64,000 nucleotides of DNA from Corynebacterium timonense (lineage in GTDB: Bacteria > Actinomycetota > Actinomycetes > Mycobacteriales > Mycobacteriaceae): the NCBI RefSeq assembly GCF_900105305.1, contig NZ_LT629765.1:2356001-2420000 (forward strand). Reading direction: 5' to 3'. The first letter of the stretch is position 1. Each line of letters opens with the position of its first letter. The position numbers and the translations under genes are program-made. Below the pieces are notes generated by a model, which had not been told where the DNA came from, ran no database searches, and saw only the letters and a list, made by a program, of their open reading frames with translations. Below are positions 47,640 to 56,051 of this stretch, piece after piece.

Positions 47640-48275
47640 GTGGCTAGCCCCAGCGCGAGCAAGAAGAAATCTACCGGGACACGCCGCCGCAACCGCCCCA
47701 GCCCCAGGCAGAGGCTTCTCGACGCCGCAACGAAGCTCTTCACGGAAGAAGGCATCCGCGTCATCGGCATCGACCGCATCCTCCGCGAGGCGGACGTCGC
47801 AAAGGCGTCGCTCTACTCTCTGCTCGGCTCCAAGGACAACCTCGTCGTGGCCTACCTAGAGCGCCTTGACGAGGTGTACCGGGAGCGCTGGGAGGCGCGG
47901 GCGGCGCAGCTGACGGAGATCGACGACAAGGTCCTCGCCTTCTTTGACCTCGCCATCGAGGAGGAGCCGGGCAAAGACTTCCGCGGCTCTCCCTTCCTCA
48001 ACGCCGCGAACGAGTACCCGCGCCCGGAGAGCGAGTCGGAGGAGCGCATCGTGGCCACCTGCCTGAACCACAGGACGTGGATGCGCACGACGATGTCGCA
48101 GCTTTTGCGCCGCAAGAACGGCTACGACTCGGCCCGGGAAGCGGACCAGCTGCTCATCTTCCTCGACGGCGGTCTCGCGGGGGCGCGCTTCCTGCGCGAC
48201 GTTTCGCCCCTCGAGACGGCGCGTGAGCTGGCGGTCGGCCTGCTCGGGGAGCCCCCCGCGGACTACTCCATCTGA
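47640..48275 (+). CDS. TetR-family transcriptional regulator
   Basis: The 211-residue protein has a basic leader (SASKKKSTGTRRRNRPSPRQ), a TetR DNA-binding domain (RLLDAATKLFTEEGIRVIGIDRILREADVAKASLYSLLGSKDNLVVAYLER in parts) and a helical ligand domain. The GTG start (47640) is the only plausible one. It converges on yidC with a 13-bp overlap at the 3' ends. Target genes are unknown; the newly inserted IS3 lies just upstream and could affect its expression. Confidence 0.88.
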   Translation: MASPSASKKKSTGTRRRNRPSPRQRLLDAATKLFTEEGIRVIGIDRILREADVAKASLYSLLGSKDNLVVAYLERLDEVYRERWEARAAQLTEIDDKVLAFFDLAIEEEPGKDFRGSPFLNAANEYPRPESESEERIVATCLNHRTWMRTTMSQLLRRKNGYDSAREADQLLIFLDGGLAGARFLRDVSPLETARELAVGLLGEPPADYSI

Positions 48276-49393
48276 TCCTCTGGCTGATCTGCGTCCTTCG
48301 CGGCGCTCCGCTCGCGGCGCGACGCCTCCCTGCGCGCCGTCTGCCGCTTGCGGGCCAGCTCCTTCTTCTGGAGCTTTGCTTCGGCCTTTTCGCGCTTCGC
48401 CTCGGCCTTCTCCGCGGCGATCTCTCGCCGCACCGCCGGGATTGTCGAGGGCCGCGCGAGCGCCTTCAGCCGGCGGCTGCGGCGGGAACGCTTCGTCTCC
48501 TTCTTCGCCGCGAGCTGCTCGTCGAGCGCCGCGCGGGACGCGGCGATGTGCTCGCGGGCATCCTCGCCGAGCGGGTGGACGCGCACGACGAGCCACCACA
48601 AGACGATGGTCTGGCCCAGCGTCCAGAGGTTGCCGGTGAACCAGTACAGAAGGAGGGCCACCGGAACCAGCCCCGTCAGGCCGGCCATGCCGATGAGCAG
48701 CGGCACGAAGGGGACGGCCACCCAGATGAGGCGGTAGATGGTGCGGGCGGCGCGGTCGTTCCATTCCAGGGTGGAGCGCGTGCGCAGCTGAGAGAGCACC
48801 ATGTTGAAGGTGGTGAAGAACAGAGCGCAGGCGAGCATGGGGATGGCGACGGATCGGACGTCGTCAAGCGTTGTGCCTAGGAGCGCGAACTGCTCGGGCG
48901 ACATGGCGACGTAGGCGGGAAGCGGGACCCCGAAGAAGGATGCCTGCTGGAAGGAGGCGACGTCTTCGGGGGTGAGCAGGCCGAGCGAGTGGCCCTCGGC
49001 GCGGTCGGGCACGGCCATCCACAGCAACAGGCGGTACAGGCCGAGGAAGAAAGGGAGCTGGATGAGCAGCGGGAGGCAGCCCGTGAACGGGTTGTAGCGG
49101 TGCTCCTTGTGCACCTCGCGGCGCGCCTGTTCGTGCTCGCGCACGCCCTCGGGGGTGGTGTCCGTGCCGTACTGCTCTTCCAGCGCCGCGAGCTGCGGGC
49201 GCATGAGCACGATCACGCGGCTCGTGCGGAAGCTCATCCAGGTCAGCGGGGCGACGAGAGCGCGGATCGTGACCACGAGAAGAATGACCGACGCCACCCA
49301 CGCCCCAGAGCTGGGGACGCCGAGCACGGGGCCCAGCAGCCAATGCCACAGCTTCATCACTGCCGACACGGGGTAGACGAAGGCCTCGATCAT
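48263..49393 (-). CDS. yidC: YidC/Oxa1-family membrane protein insertase
   Basis: The 376-residue protein has the Gram-positive YidC core without a large periplasmic domain: MIEAFVYPVSAVMKLWHWLLG, RALVAPLTWMSFRTSRVIVLMRPQLAALEEQYG, YNPFTGCLPLLIQLPFFLGLYRLL, then helices around 195-275. The Arg in the hydrophilic groove (S-x-R in WMSFRTSR) is present. The C-terminal 90 residues are highly basic (KKETKRSRRSRRLKAL, then AEKAEAKREKAEAKLQKKEL), likely ribosome-binding. It is not next to rpmH/rnpA, so it is probably a second paralogue. Confidence 0.9.
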   Translation of the reverse strand: MIEAFVYPVSAVMKLWHWLLGPVLGVPSSGAWVASVILLVVTIRALVAPLTWMSFRTSRVIVLMRPQLAALEEQYGTDTTPEGVREHEQARREVHKEHRYNPFTGCLPLLIQLPFFLGLYRLLLWMAVPDRAEGHSLGLLTPEDVASFQQASFFGVPLPAYVAMSPEQFALLGTTLDDVRSVAIPMLACALFFTTFNMVLSQLRTRSTLEWNDRAARTIYRLIWVAVPFVPLLIGMAGLTGLVPVALLLYWFTGNLWTLGQTIVLWWLVVRVHPLGEDAREHIAASRAALDEQLAAKKETKRSRRSRRLKALARPSTIPAVRREIAAEKAEAKREKAEAKLQKKELARKRQTARREASRRERSAAKDADQPEDQME

Positions 49394-49442
49394 GCACCAA
49401 CCACCTGTTCCTCCGACGCTTTCACCGCGTTAATGTTAGGCC

Positions 49443-50252
49443 ATGTCTACCGCCGCGCCCAGAACACGCCCGCGCTCGAGCCCAAGCCCGAGACCTCGCC
49501 CGAGCCCGAGCCAGGTTGTCGGCGAGATCCTGCTCACGGCTGGCGCGCTGCTGCTCCTCTTCGCGTTCTACGAGGCCTTCTGGACCAACCTGCACTCGCG
49601 CGGCTTGCAAAACGACGCCCAAGAGGCGCTCGAGGAGCAGTGGGTCAACCGCGCGTCGACGGTGCCGGAGCTTGGCGACGCCTTCGCCCGCATGTACATC
49701 CCCGCCTTCGGCGCCGACTACCAGTTCGCCATCATCGAGGGAGTCGACGAGGAAGAGCTCCGCGCGGGCCCGGGCCGCTACCCCGACACCCAGCTGCCCG
49801 GGCAGCCCGGCAACTTCGCGGTGGCCGGACACCGCGTGGGCAAGGGGGCGCCCTTCAACGACCTGGGGCGCCTGCGGTCCTGTGACGCCATCGTCGTGGA
49901 GACGCAGACGCACTGGCTCACCTACCGCGTCATGCCGATGTCGGACGACCCCCTCGAGCGGGCCGCCGAGGCGGCGCCCTGCATGCCCACAGAGCTGGCG
50001 CAGCGGGTCGCGGCCGGCGACTACGCGCACGTGGCCGGGCGCCACATCACGCTGCCCGAGGACGTGAGCGTGATCAACCCCATGCCCGGCTTGGCGCGCG
50101 CGGAGGTCGCCGAGGGGCTCGCGGGCGTGATGACGCTGACGACGTGCCACCCGCAGTTCTCCAACGCCGAGCGCATGATTGTCCACGCCGTGTACACGGA
50201 CGTGGCGGACAAGTCGGCGGGGCCGCCCGCCGCGATGACGGAGGTGTCGTAG
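49443..50252 (+). CDS. Class E sortase
   Basis: The 269-residue protein has a Pro/Arg-rich cytoplasmic tail (1-25), one membrane helix (about 27-45) and a sortase barrel with catalytic His130 in FAVAGHRVG, Cys235 in TLTTCHPQF and Arg near 243 in SNAERMIV. The T-L-T-T-C-H-P signature is that of class E, which anchors proteins with LAxTG signals to peptidoglycan. No LAxTG substrate is encoded nearby. A small membrane protein begins one base after its stop codon. Confidence 0.9.
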   Translation: MSTAAPRTRPRSSPSPRPRPSPSQVVGEILLTAGALLLLFAFYEAFWTNLHSRGLQNDAQEALEEQWVNRASTVPELGDAFARMYIPAFGADYQFAIIEGVDEEELRAGPGRYPDTQLPGQPGNFAVAGHRVGKGAPFNDLGRLRSCDAIVVETQTHWLTYRVMPMSDDPLERAAEAAPCMPTELAQRVAAGDYAHVAGRHITLPEDVSVINPMPGLARAEVAEGLAGVMTLTTCHPQFSNAERMIVHAVYTDVADKSAGPPAAMTEVS

Positions 50253-50405
50253 ATGTACACGTGGTTCTGGCACGCGCTGCCCGGGAAGCCCTGGGTGAAA
50301 GGGATCATCGTCGCCGTCCTGGCGGTGGTCGTGTTTCTCCTGCTCATGGAGGTCGTCTTCCCCTGGGTGTCGTCGCAGATGCCCTACAACGACGTCGTGG
50401 TGTAG
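50253..50405 (+). CDS. 50-residue single-span membrane protein after the sortase
   Basis: Reads MYTWFWHALPGKPWVKGIIV, a Val/Leu-rich helix (about 17-36), then EVVFPWVSSQMPYNDVVV. The ATG lies one base beyond the sortase stop (TAGATG), implying translational coupling. Such short tailpieces follow class E sortases in other actinobacteria as I recall; function is unknown. Too short for ordinary length cut-offs. Confidence 0.75.
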   Translation: MYTWFWHALPGKPWVKGIIVAVLAVVVFLLLMEVVFPWVSSQMPYNDVVV

Positions 50406-50442
50406 CGCTGGCCCCGGCGCATCGGGTCAACCCCAGCGCTTG

Positions 50443-51417
50443 TCAACCCCAGCGCGGGGGCGGGGCGACCCAGGCGCAGAGGGCGTCGAGGAGCTCGTTG
50501 GGGTCGTCGGCAAGCACGAGCGATTCGCGGTCCTCGCGGCGGATGAAGCCCTCGGCGACCATGTGATCGACCATGGCGACGAAGGGCGCCCAGAAGCGCA
50601 CCCCGAGAAGGCCGATCGGGCTGCGGCGCAGCCCGAGCTGCTGGCCGGTCCACTCGGCGAAAAGCTCGTCGAGGGTGCCGGCGCCCCCGGGCAGGGCGAC
50701 GACGGCGTCGCTGAGCTCACTCATGCGTTCCTTGCGCTGCGCCATCGTCTCAACCAGCTCGAGGCGGGTCAGGCCCTCGAAGCGCAGCTCGTAGTTGGCG
50801 AGGTGGTGGGTGAGCACGCCGACGGAGTCTCCGCCGGCCTCCATCGCCGAGGCGGCGACGCGCCCCATCACGCCGAGGCGGCTGCCGCCGTAGACGAGCG
50901 TGATGCCGCGCCGGGCGAGCGCCGCCCCGAAGCGGTCGGCCAGTTCCAGGTTCGCGGGGTTGGAGCCCGGGTTCGCGCCCGCGTAGACCGCCACCGCGCT
51001 CAGCGAGCGCGGCGCGAGCGCCGGAAAGATCTCCCTGGAGAGCAGGGGAGCCAGCTCGCGGCCGTCAACGTGGTCCGAGGCGAGTGTCGGGTGGATCCAC
51101 GCGACCTCGGCGATCTCTGCGGCGGCGCAGGGCGTGGCAGGGAGAACACCGCGGTGGAGGTAGACGTGCGCGCGGACGGCCATGCCGGGCTCGTTGGACG
51201 CCGGGGCGGTGAACGTCCCCAGCGGGGTGAGCTCGTGGGCGTCGAGACGCAGCCCGACCTCCTCTTCCACTTCGCGCCGCGCGGCGTGCTGCGGGCTCTC
51301 CTCGCCCTCGATCTTCCCGCCGGGCAGCTGGAAGCGCGGGCTGGTGGCTTTGCGCACGCACAGCACCGCCCCGGACGCATCCCGGAGCACGACGGCGGCG
51401 ACGGGGATCTCGTTCAT
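50443..51417 (-). CDS. Nudix hydrolase-LOG family fusion protein
   Basis: This 324-residue protein joins two enzymes. Residues 1-135 are a Nudix hydrolase with QLPGGKIEGEESPQHAARRE and VEEEVGL completing the Nudix box. Residues about 145-324 are a LOG/TIGR00730 Rossmann protein with VAVYAGANPGSNP, LVYGGSRLGVMGRVA, the catalytic E-x-M-x-x-R-K segment ETMAQRKERM, and LPGGAGTLDELFAEWT. LOG releases cytokinin bases or removes ribose phosphate from nucleotides. The fusion may sanitise or recycle modified nucleotides. Its ATG overlaps the lipoprotein stop (TGATG), indicating coupling. Confidence 0.9.
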   Translation of the reverse strand: MNEIPVAAVVLRDASGAVLCVRKATSPRFQLPGGKIEGEESPQHAARREVEEEVGLRLDAHELTPLGTFTAPASNEPGMAVRAHVYLHRGVLPATPCAAAEIAEVAWIHPTLASDHVDGRELAPLLSREIFPALAPRSLSAVAVYAGANPGSNPANLELADRFGAALARRGITLVYGGSRLGVMGRVAASAMEAGGDSVGVLTHHLANYELRFEGLTRLELVETMAQRKERMSELSDAVVALPGGAGTLDELFAEWTGQQLGLRRSPIGLLGVRFWAPFVAMVDHMVAEGFIRREDRESLVLADDPNELLDALCAWVAPPPRWG

Positions 51418-51971
51418 CACAGCCCCAGCGCGGCGATGACCTGCTCGGCCACCGCCTGTGCCTTGACGGATTCGTTCTGGTTGGTCCACACGCTCACCGC
51501 CACGGGGCCTTTGGCCACGGCGTAGACCGCGCCGACGCTGCCCGGCACCGCCCCGCCGCCGGCGCGGCCGCCGTTCCACCCCGCGGGTTGGTCGGCGGGC
51601 TCGGTCGCGTCGATCGGGGCGGCCCAGTCGACCACCGCCATCGCCTCCTCGGGGCTGGGCATGTGGCGCACGAGCACCGTCAGCTGCGGTTCCTCCTGGT
51701 AGGACCAGAACTGGCAGGCAGGCGGGTCGAAGCGCTCGTCGACGCCGATATCGGTGACGCGCTGGCCGTTGGTCTCCGCCACCCACTGCGTGTCCAGGTA
51801 GGGGCACGCGGCGGCGGAACCCCGCGCGGCGGCGGGGGCGGCGTCGTGAGGCGGGCCTTCGGGCGCGGGCGCTGGCTCCGGCGCTGGCGACGGCGCTGGC
51901 TCCGGCGCCCCCGCCGAGCACCCGGCCAGCAGCAGGGCGGCCGCGCAGGCGGTGGGTAGGGTAATGCGCAT
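51417..51971 (-). CDS. DUF2020-family lipoprotein
   Basis: The 184-residue protein has a signal peptide with lipobox LLAGC (Cys18), a Pro-Ala-Glu spacer of about 30 residues, and a globular domain beginning ACPYLDTQWVAETNGQRVTDIGVDERFDPPACQFWSY, with paired cysteines, ending VAEQVIAALGL. This matches what I recall of corynebacterial DUF2020 lipoproteins of unknown role. Its start codon overlaps that of the divergent kinase gene (shared CATG at 51969-51972), and its stop overlaps the start of the Nudix-LOG gene. Confidence 0.8.
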   Translation of the reverse strand: MRITLPTACAAALLLAGCSAGAPEPAPSPAPEPAPAPEGPPHDAAPAAARGSAAACPYLDTQWVAETNGQRVTDIGVDERFDPPACQFWSYQEEPQLTVLVRHMPSPEEAMAVVDWAAPIDATEPADQPAGWNGGRAGGGAVPGSVGAVYAVAKGPVAVSVWTNQNESVKAQAVAEQVIAALGL

Positions 51972-53208
51972 GACCACCAGAGTAGCGGCGCCGGACGAAC
52001 CCTCCCCCGAGGTGCCCGACAACAAGGCGCTGGACATCGGCATCACGGTGCTCAGCCTGACGCTGCTGCTGATCTCGCTCGGCGCGCTCATCAACATGCC
52101 GCTCGACCTCGCTCTGCTGCACATCGTTGTGGTCTCGGTGTTCTCCTTCCTCCTGTTCTACGGGATGGTCGAGATGCACCGGTGGGGTCACCTCGGCCGC
52201 TCGCTCTGGCTGGCGTCGCTGACGGTTCTGTGGATCGGCGACTCCCTCGTCACGCCGGTGGCGGTGTACTGGGTGTTCATCCTCTTCTTCGTCTACCTGC
52301 GCGCCTTTAACAACTGGGTAGGGCTGGTGTGGGTCGCCCTCGGCCTGGGCGTGGCCATCGGCGTGCAGCTGCCCAGCGGGGTGACCCTGGGCGGCATCCT
52401 CGGCCCGGTCCTGTCCGCGCTGGTGGTGGTGGCCTCCAACTACGCCTTCACCACCATCGCTCGCGTGAGCAGGGAGCGCGAGCAGCTTATCGACGAACTC
52501 CTGGCCACCCGGAAACAGCTCGCCGACACGGAGCGCGCCGCCGGCATCTCGCAGGAACGCGAGCGCCTCGCCCACGAGATCCACGACACGGTGGCGCAGG
52601 GCCTGTCGAGCATCCAGATGCTCCTGCACGCCGCGGAGCGCGACCTCGAAGCTACCGGCCTGACGGAGCGGGAGCTGCAGGCCCCGAAGAGAAGGATGGA
52701 GACGGCGCGCAGGGCGGCGTCGAATAGCCTCGCGGAGACGAGGGCGATGATCGCGGCGCTCGCGCCCGCGCCGCTGACGGAGACCTCGCTCGGCGAGGCG
52801 CTCAACCGGATCGCCGGCGACTTCGCGCAGGCCGGGGGCATGCAGATCGAGGTGGCCACCGACGGCGAGGTCGCCCAGCTGCCCATGCGCACCGAGGCGG
52901 GGCTGCTGCGCATCGCCCAGGGCGCGATGTCGAACGCGGTGAAGCACTCGGGGGCAAGCCGGGTCCGGGTGACGCTGACGTACAACCCGGAGGAGGTCCG
53001 CCTCGACGTCGTGGACAACGGGCGCGGCTTCGACCCCGCGGCCCAGGGAACGACGCCGACCGGGATGGGGCACCTGGGCCTCGACGCGATGCGCACCCGC
53101 GCCCACGAGCTGGGCGGCAGCCTGGATGTGGAATCCGCGCCGGGCGGGCCGACGGCTGTTTCTGTTGTTCTGCCGGGTACCATCATCCGAAAGGAGGAGG
53201 AAACATGA
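51970..53208 (+). CDS. hrrS: Two-component sensor histidine kinase, HrrS-like
   Basis: The 412-residue protein has six membrane helices (about 22-160) with very short loops, a coiled linker, His205 in the HisKA_3 box HEIHDTVAQGLSSIQ, and an HATPase domain with RIAQGAMSNAVKHSGASRVRVT, DNGRGFDP and MGHLGLDAMRTRA. HrrS senses haem from within the membrane and phosphorylates HrrA. ATG 51970 was chosen; ATG 51964 is possible. The closeness of sodA and msrA agrees with the C. glutamicum hrrSA region. It shares an overlapping start with the lipoprotein gene. Confidence 0.88.
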   Translation: MTTRVAAPDEPSPEVPDNKALDIGITVLSLTLLLISLGALINMPLDLALLHIVVVSVFSFLLFYGMVEMHRWGHLGRSLWLASLTVLWIGDSLVTPVAVYWVFILFFVYLRAFNNWVGLVWVALGLGVAIGVQLPSGVTLGGILGPVLSALVVVASNYAFTTIARVSREREQLIDELLATRKQLADTERAAGISQERERLAHEIHDTVAQGLSSIQMLLHAAERDLEATGLTERELQAPKRRMETARRAASNSLAETRAMIAALAPAPLTETSLGEALNRIAGDFAQAGGMQIEVATDGEVAQLPMRTEAGLLRIAQGAMSNAVKHSGASRVRVTLTYNPEEVRLDVVDNGRGFDPAAQGTTPTGMGHLGLDAMRTRAHELGGSLDVESAPGGPTAVSVVLPGTIIRKEEET

Positions 53209-53843
53209 TTCGGGTTTTGCTCGCTGACGACCACGAGATCGTGCGGCTCGGGCTGCGCGCCGTGCTGGAAGAGGCCGAGGACATCATGGTCGTCGGCGAG
53301 GTGGCCACCGCGGAGGGGGCGATTTCCACAGCTCAGGCCGGGGGCATCGACGTGATCCTCATGGACCTCCGCTTCGGCGCCGGGCCCCACGGCACCCGCG
53401 TGACCACCGGGGCCGAGGCGACCGCCGAAATCCGCCGCACCATGGCCCACCCGCCGAAGGTGTTGGTGGTGACCAACTACGACACCGACGCCGACATCCT
53501 CGGCGCCATCGAGGCCGGCGCCATCGGCTACCTGCTCAAGGACGCACCGCCGGAGGAGCTGCTCGCGGCGGTGCGCTCCTGCGCGAAGGGCGACACGGCG
53601 ATGAGCCCCGGGGTGAAAAACCGTCTAGAGACGCGGGATCGGACGCCGCGCTCCTCGCTCACGCCGCGCGAACTCGAGGTGCTCCAGCTCGTGGCGGGCG
53701 GGGCGTCGAACCGCGAGATCGGCCGCGAGCTCATGCTCTCGGAGGCGACGGTGAAGTCCCACCTCGTCCACATCTACGACAAGCTGGGGGTGCGCTCCCG
53801 CACCTCCGCCGTGGCCTCGGCGCGGGAGCAGGGCGTGCTTTAG
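53205..53843 (+). CDS. hrrA: Response regulator HrrA
   Basis: The 212-residue NarL-type regulator starts MIRVLLADDHEIVRLGLRAV, has phospho-acceptor Asp54 in VILMDLRFG, Lys in YLLKDAPPEELLAAV, and a LuxR-type helix-turn-helix (LTPRELEVLQLVAGGASNREIG, SEATVKSHLVHIYDKLGV). The long insert after the phosphorylation site (RFGAGPHGTRVTTGAEATAE) is characteristic of HrrA as I know it from C. glutamicum, where it activates hmuO and respiratory genes and represses haem synthesis. It overlaps hrrS by four bases (ATGA). Confidence 0.92.
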   Translation: MIRVLLADDHEIVRLGLRAVLEEAEDIMVVGEVATAEGAISTAQAGGIDVILMDLRFGAGPHGTRVTTGAEATAEIRRTMAHPPKVLVVTNYDTDADILGAIEAGAIGYLLKDAPPEELLAAVRSCAKGDTAMSPGVKNRLETRDRTPRSSLTPRELEVLQLVAGGASNREIGRELMLSEATVKSHLVHIYDKLGVRSRTSAVASAREQGVL

Positions 53844-54475
53844 TCGCTGAGCTTCTCCTGCACTTCGCGGGAGACGGCGTCGACTTCCTTGCCGATGGAG
53901 TCGTGCGCCAAACGCTGCTGCTCCGCGTTAAGGTGCTCGGCGTTGCGCACCGCCTGGGCGAGCTCGTCGAGGCGCACGTCGAGGTCCTTGAGGTAGCTGG
54001 AGCTCAGGTCGTCGCTCGCCGTGGCCTGCTCGCGGATCGCCTCCACGCGGGCCTTCAGCTCCGCGCCGCGGCCGGAGAACCGCGCCAGGTCTTGGGTGCT
54101 CAGGCCCAGCGAGTGAGCCCGGTTGCTGATGCTGCGCTGCTGCGCCGCGGTGATCGCGCGGTAGACAAGGGGGATGAGCACGGGGATAAGAACGCGCGCC
54201 GCGCCGACCCAGTTCTTGGCCTTTTTCTTGGTGATGCCGGACTGCTCAATGCGCTTCAGGTGTGCCTCCGCGAGCTGCTTTTCGTGCTTGCGCTTGCGCT
54301 TGAGCCCCTTCTTCTCCTCCTTCAACAGGCGCTTTTCCGCCTTGTCCAGCAGCTCGGCCGTGCGGCGATCGTTCTTCGCCTCTTCCTTGGCGGCCTGGCG
54401 GGCGCGTGCCTGGGCGGCCTTGATCTCCGCCTTCGTCGCGGCGCGTGACTTGCGAATCGTCTCGATGATTCCCAT
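53840..54475 (-). CDS. DUF6474-like coiled-coil protein
   Basis: The 211-residue protein is very basic in its first 95 residues (long Lys/Ala/Glu helix), then has a hydrophobic stretch (VGAARVLIPVLIPLVYRAI, about 98-116), then HSLGLSTQDLARFSGRGAELKARVEAIREQ and a coiled end. I recall similar corynebacterial proteins grouped as DUF6474; function unknown. The hydrophobic segment could attach it to the membrane. Its stop overlaps the hrrA stop on the other strand by four bases. Confidence 0.7.
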   Translation of the reverse strand: MGIIETIRKSRAATKAEIKAAQARARQAAKEEAKNDRRTAELLDKAEKRLLKEEKKGLKRKRKHEKQLAEAHLKRIEQSGITKKKAKNWVGAARVLIPVLIPLVYRAITAAQQRSISNRAHSLGLSTQDLARFSGRGAELKARVEAIREQATASDDLSSSYLKDLDVRLDELAQAVRNAEHLNAEQQRLAHDSIGKEVDAVSREVQEKLSD

Positions 54476-54554
54476 GGTCGTCTCCTAAAAAGTTCACGTC
54501 TATGCTTGTGCAGCCCCACCTTACCTGTGCGGAGGCGATAGGCTTGGCAGAGTT

Positions 54555-56051
54555 GTGAGCACCCCGGCTGATTTCCCCCTCGCTGTTCGCGCGTCCGACC
54601 TCGTCGGCTGCCGCTACCGGCTGCGCCAGCGCCTCGCCCACCCGGACGTTCCCCAGCCCCCCGAGGCGCTGGCGCGGCAGCCGCAGGTCGACGCCGCGCG
54701 CGCGGCCGTCCTCGACGCCCTGCCGGTGAAGCGCGCACTCGGCGACGGCAGCGCCCGCCGCTTCCGGCGCGTGGACCTCGACCCGGCCTTCCCAGAGGCC
54801 TCCGTCGAGGAGACCCGCGCGGCGCTGCGCGCAGGCGCCGACCTTGTGACCAACGCGGTGCTGACCGGCGAGGTCGCGGGCGTTCAGCTCGTCGCGGAGG
54901 CGGACATCCTCGCCCGCACCCCGGAGGGTTACATGCCGGTGATGATCTCCAACCACCGCGTCGCCCGCCCGGCCGACGTGCCGCCGGGCTCCGGCCTTCC
55001 CTTCATCCCGACGGGCCGGCTCAGCCTGGGCACGCCGGTGGAGGCGGCGGCGCGCCCGCGCCACCACACCGTCGACGGGTATCGGCTGGCGCTCGCCCAC
55101 CTGCTGCTGGGGCCGCGCTCCGCGGGTACGGCCGCCGTGATCGGCCAGGACCGCTCGCGCGCCTACCTCGCCGACCCGAGCCGCTACGTCGCCCCGCTGC
55201 TCAGCGCCCTCGACGCGCCCACCCCCACCGAGCCGCGCCGCCTGAAGCAGTGCGCGTCCTGCCGCTTCTGGCCGCTGTGCGAGCCGCGGCTGCGCGAGCT
55301 CGACGACATTTCCCTGCTCCTGCCGGGCGGGCGGGCGGACGCGTACCGCGCGCGCGGCATCGACACGGTGCAGGCGCTTATCGACGCCAACCTTGGCGAA
55401 CCCTCCCGCCTCGCCGCGGCCTGGCGAGAGGGCGTGCCGGTGCTCAGGCGCCGTGGTGCCCCGCCGGTGCCGCGCGCCGACGTCGAGGTGGACGTGGACA
55501 TGGAGGCCTACCTCGACCAGGGCGCGTACCTGTGGGGCGCCTTCGACGGCGAGGCCTACCACCCCTTCGCCGTGTGGGAGGACGTCGGCGGCGCCGCCGA
55601 GGAGGCGAACTTCACGGCGTTTTGGTCGTGGCTGATGGGCGTGCGCGACGCGGCGCGCGCCCAGGGCAAGAGCTTCCGCGCCTACTGCTACGCGGCGGGC
55701 GGGGAGAACCATTGGCTGCGTGTATCGGCGCGTCGATTCGCGTCGGTGCCGAGCGACGAGGTGCACAGCTTCATCGCCTCGGAGGAGTGGGTCGACGTCT
55801 TCGCCTACGCCAAGCGCCACCTCGTGGGCACCGACGGCCTGGGGCTGAAGGTGCTCGGCCCCGTCGCGGGCTTCGAATGGGAGGACGACGACGTCGACGG
55901 GGAACGCTCCGTCGCCCTGCGGTTGGCGGCGCGCCGCGGCGACGAGAGGGCACGGGCGATGCTGCTGCGCTACAACGAGGACGACTGCCGCGGCACCCGC
56001 GCGGTGCGCGACTTCCTCACCGCGGGCGCGCCGGGCGTGCCGGAGCTTTAG
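54555..56051 (+). CDS. TM0106-family RecB-like putative nuclease
   Basis: The 498-residue protein has an N-terminal RecB-like region (DLVGCRYRLRQRLAHP, LVTNAVLTGEVAGVQLVAEADIL, a cysteine cluster CASCRFWPLCE that may hold an Fe-S or zinc site). A C-terminal RNase H-like exonuclease domain follows (VEVDVDMEAYLDQGAYLWGAF, then LRYNEDDCRGTRAVRDFL) with acidic residues in place. This is the TM0106/TIGR03491 architecture; substrate unknown, DNA repair likely. The GTG start 54555 begins the family N-terminus. Its stop overlaps the convergent MFS stop. Confidence 0.85.
   Translation: MSTPADFPLAVRASDLVGCRYRLRQRLAHPDVPQPPEALARQPQVDAARAAVLDALPVKRALGDGSARRFRRVDLDPAFPEASVEETRAALRAGADLVTNAVLTGEVAGVQLVAEADILARTPEGYMPVMISNHRVARPADVPPGSGLPFIPTGRLSLGTPVEAAARPRHHTVDGYRLALAHLLLGPRSAGTAAVIGQDRSRAYLADPSRYVAPLLSALDAPTPTEPRRLKQCASCRFWPLCEPRLRELDDISLLLPGGRADAYRARGIDTVQALIDANLGEPSRLAAAWREGVPVLRRRGAPPVPRADVEVDVDMEAYLDQGAYLWGAFDGEAYHPFAVWEDVGGAAEEANFTAFWSWLMGVRDAARAQGKSFRAYCYAAGGENHWLRVSARRFASVPSDEVHSFIASEEWVDVFAYAKRHLVGTDGLGLKVLGPVAGFEWEDDDVDGERSVALRLAARRGDERARAMLLRYNEDDCRGTRAVRDFLTAGAPGVPEL

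Noticed and set aside
50443..53106. 887-residue minus-strand protein extending the Nudix-LOG frame upstream
   Set aside because: Beyond the Nudix start at 51417 the frame runs antisense to the lipoprotein-kinase region with low-complexity residues; the Nudix domain begins naturally at MNEIPVAAVV.
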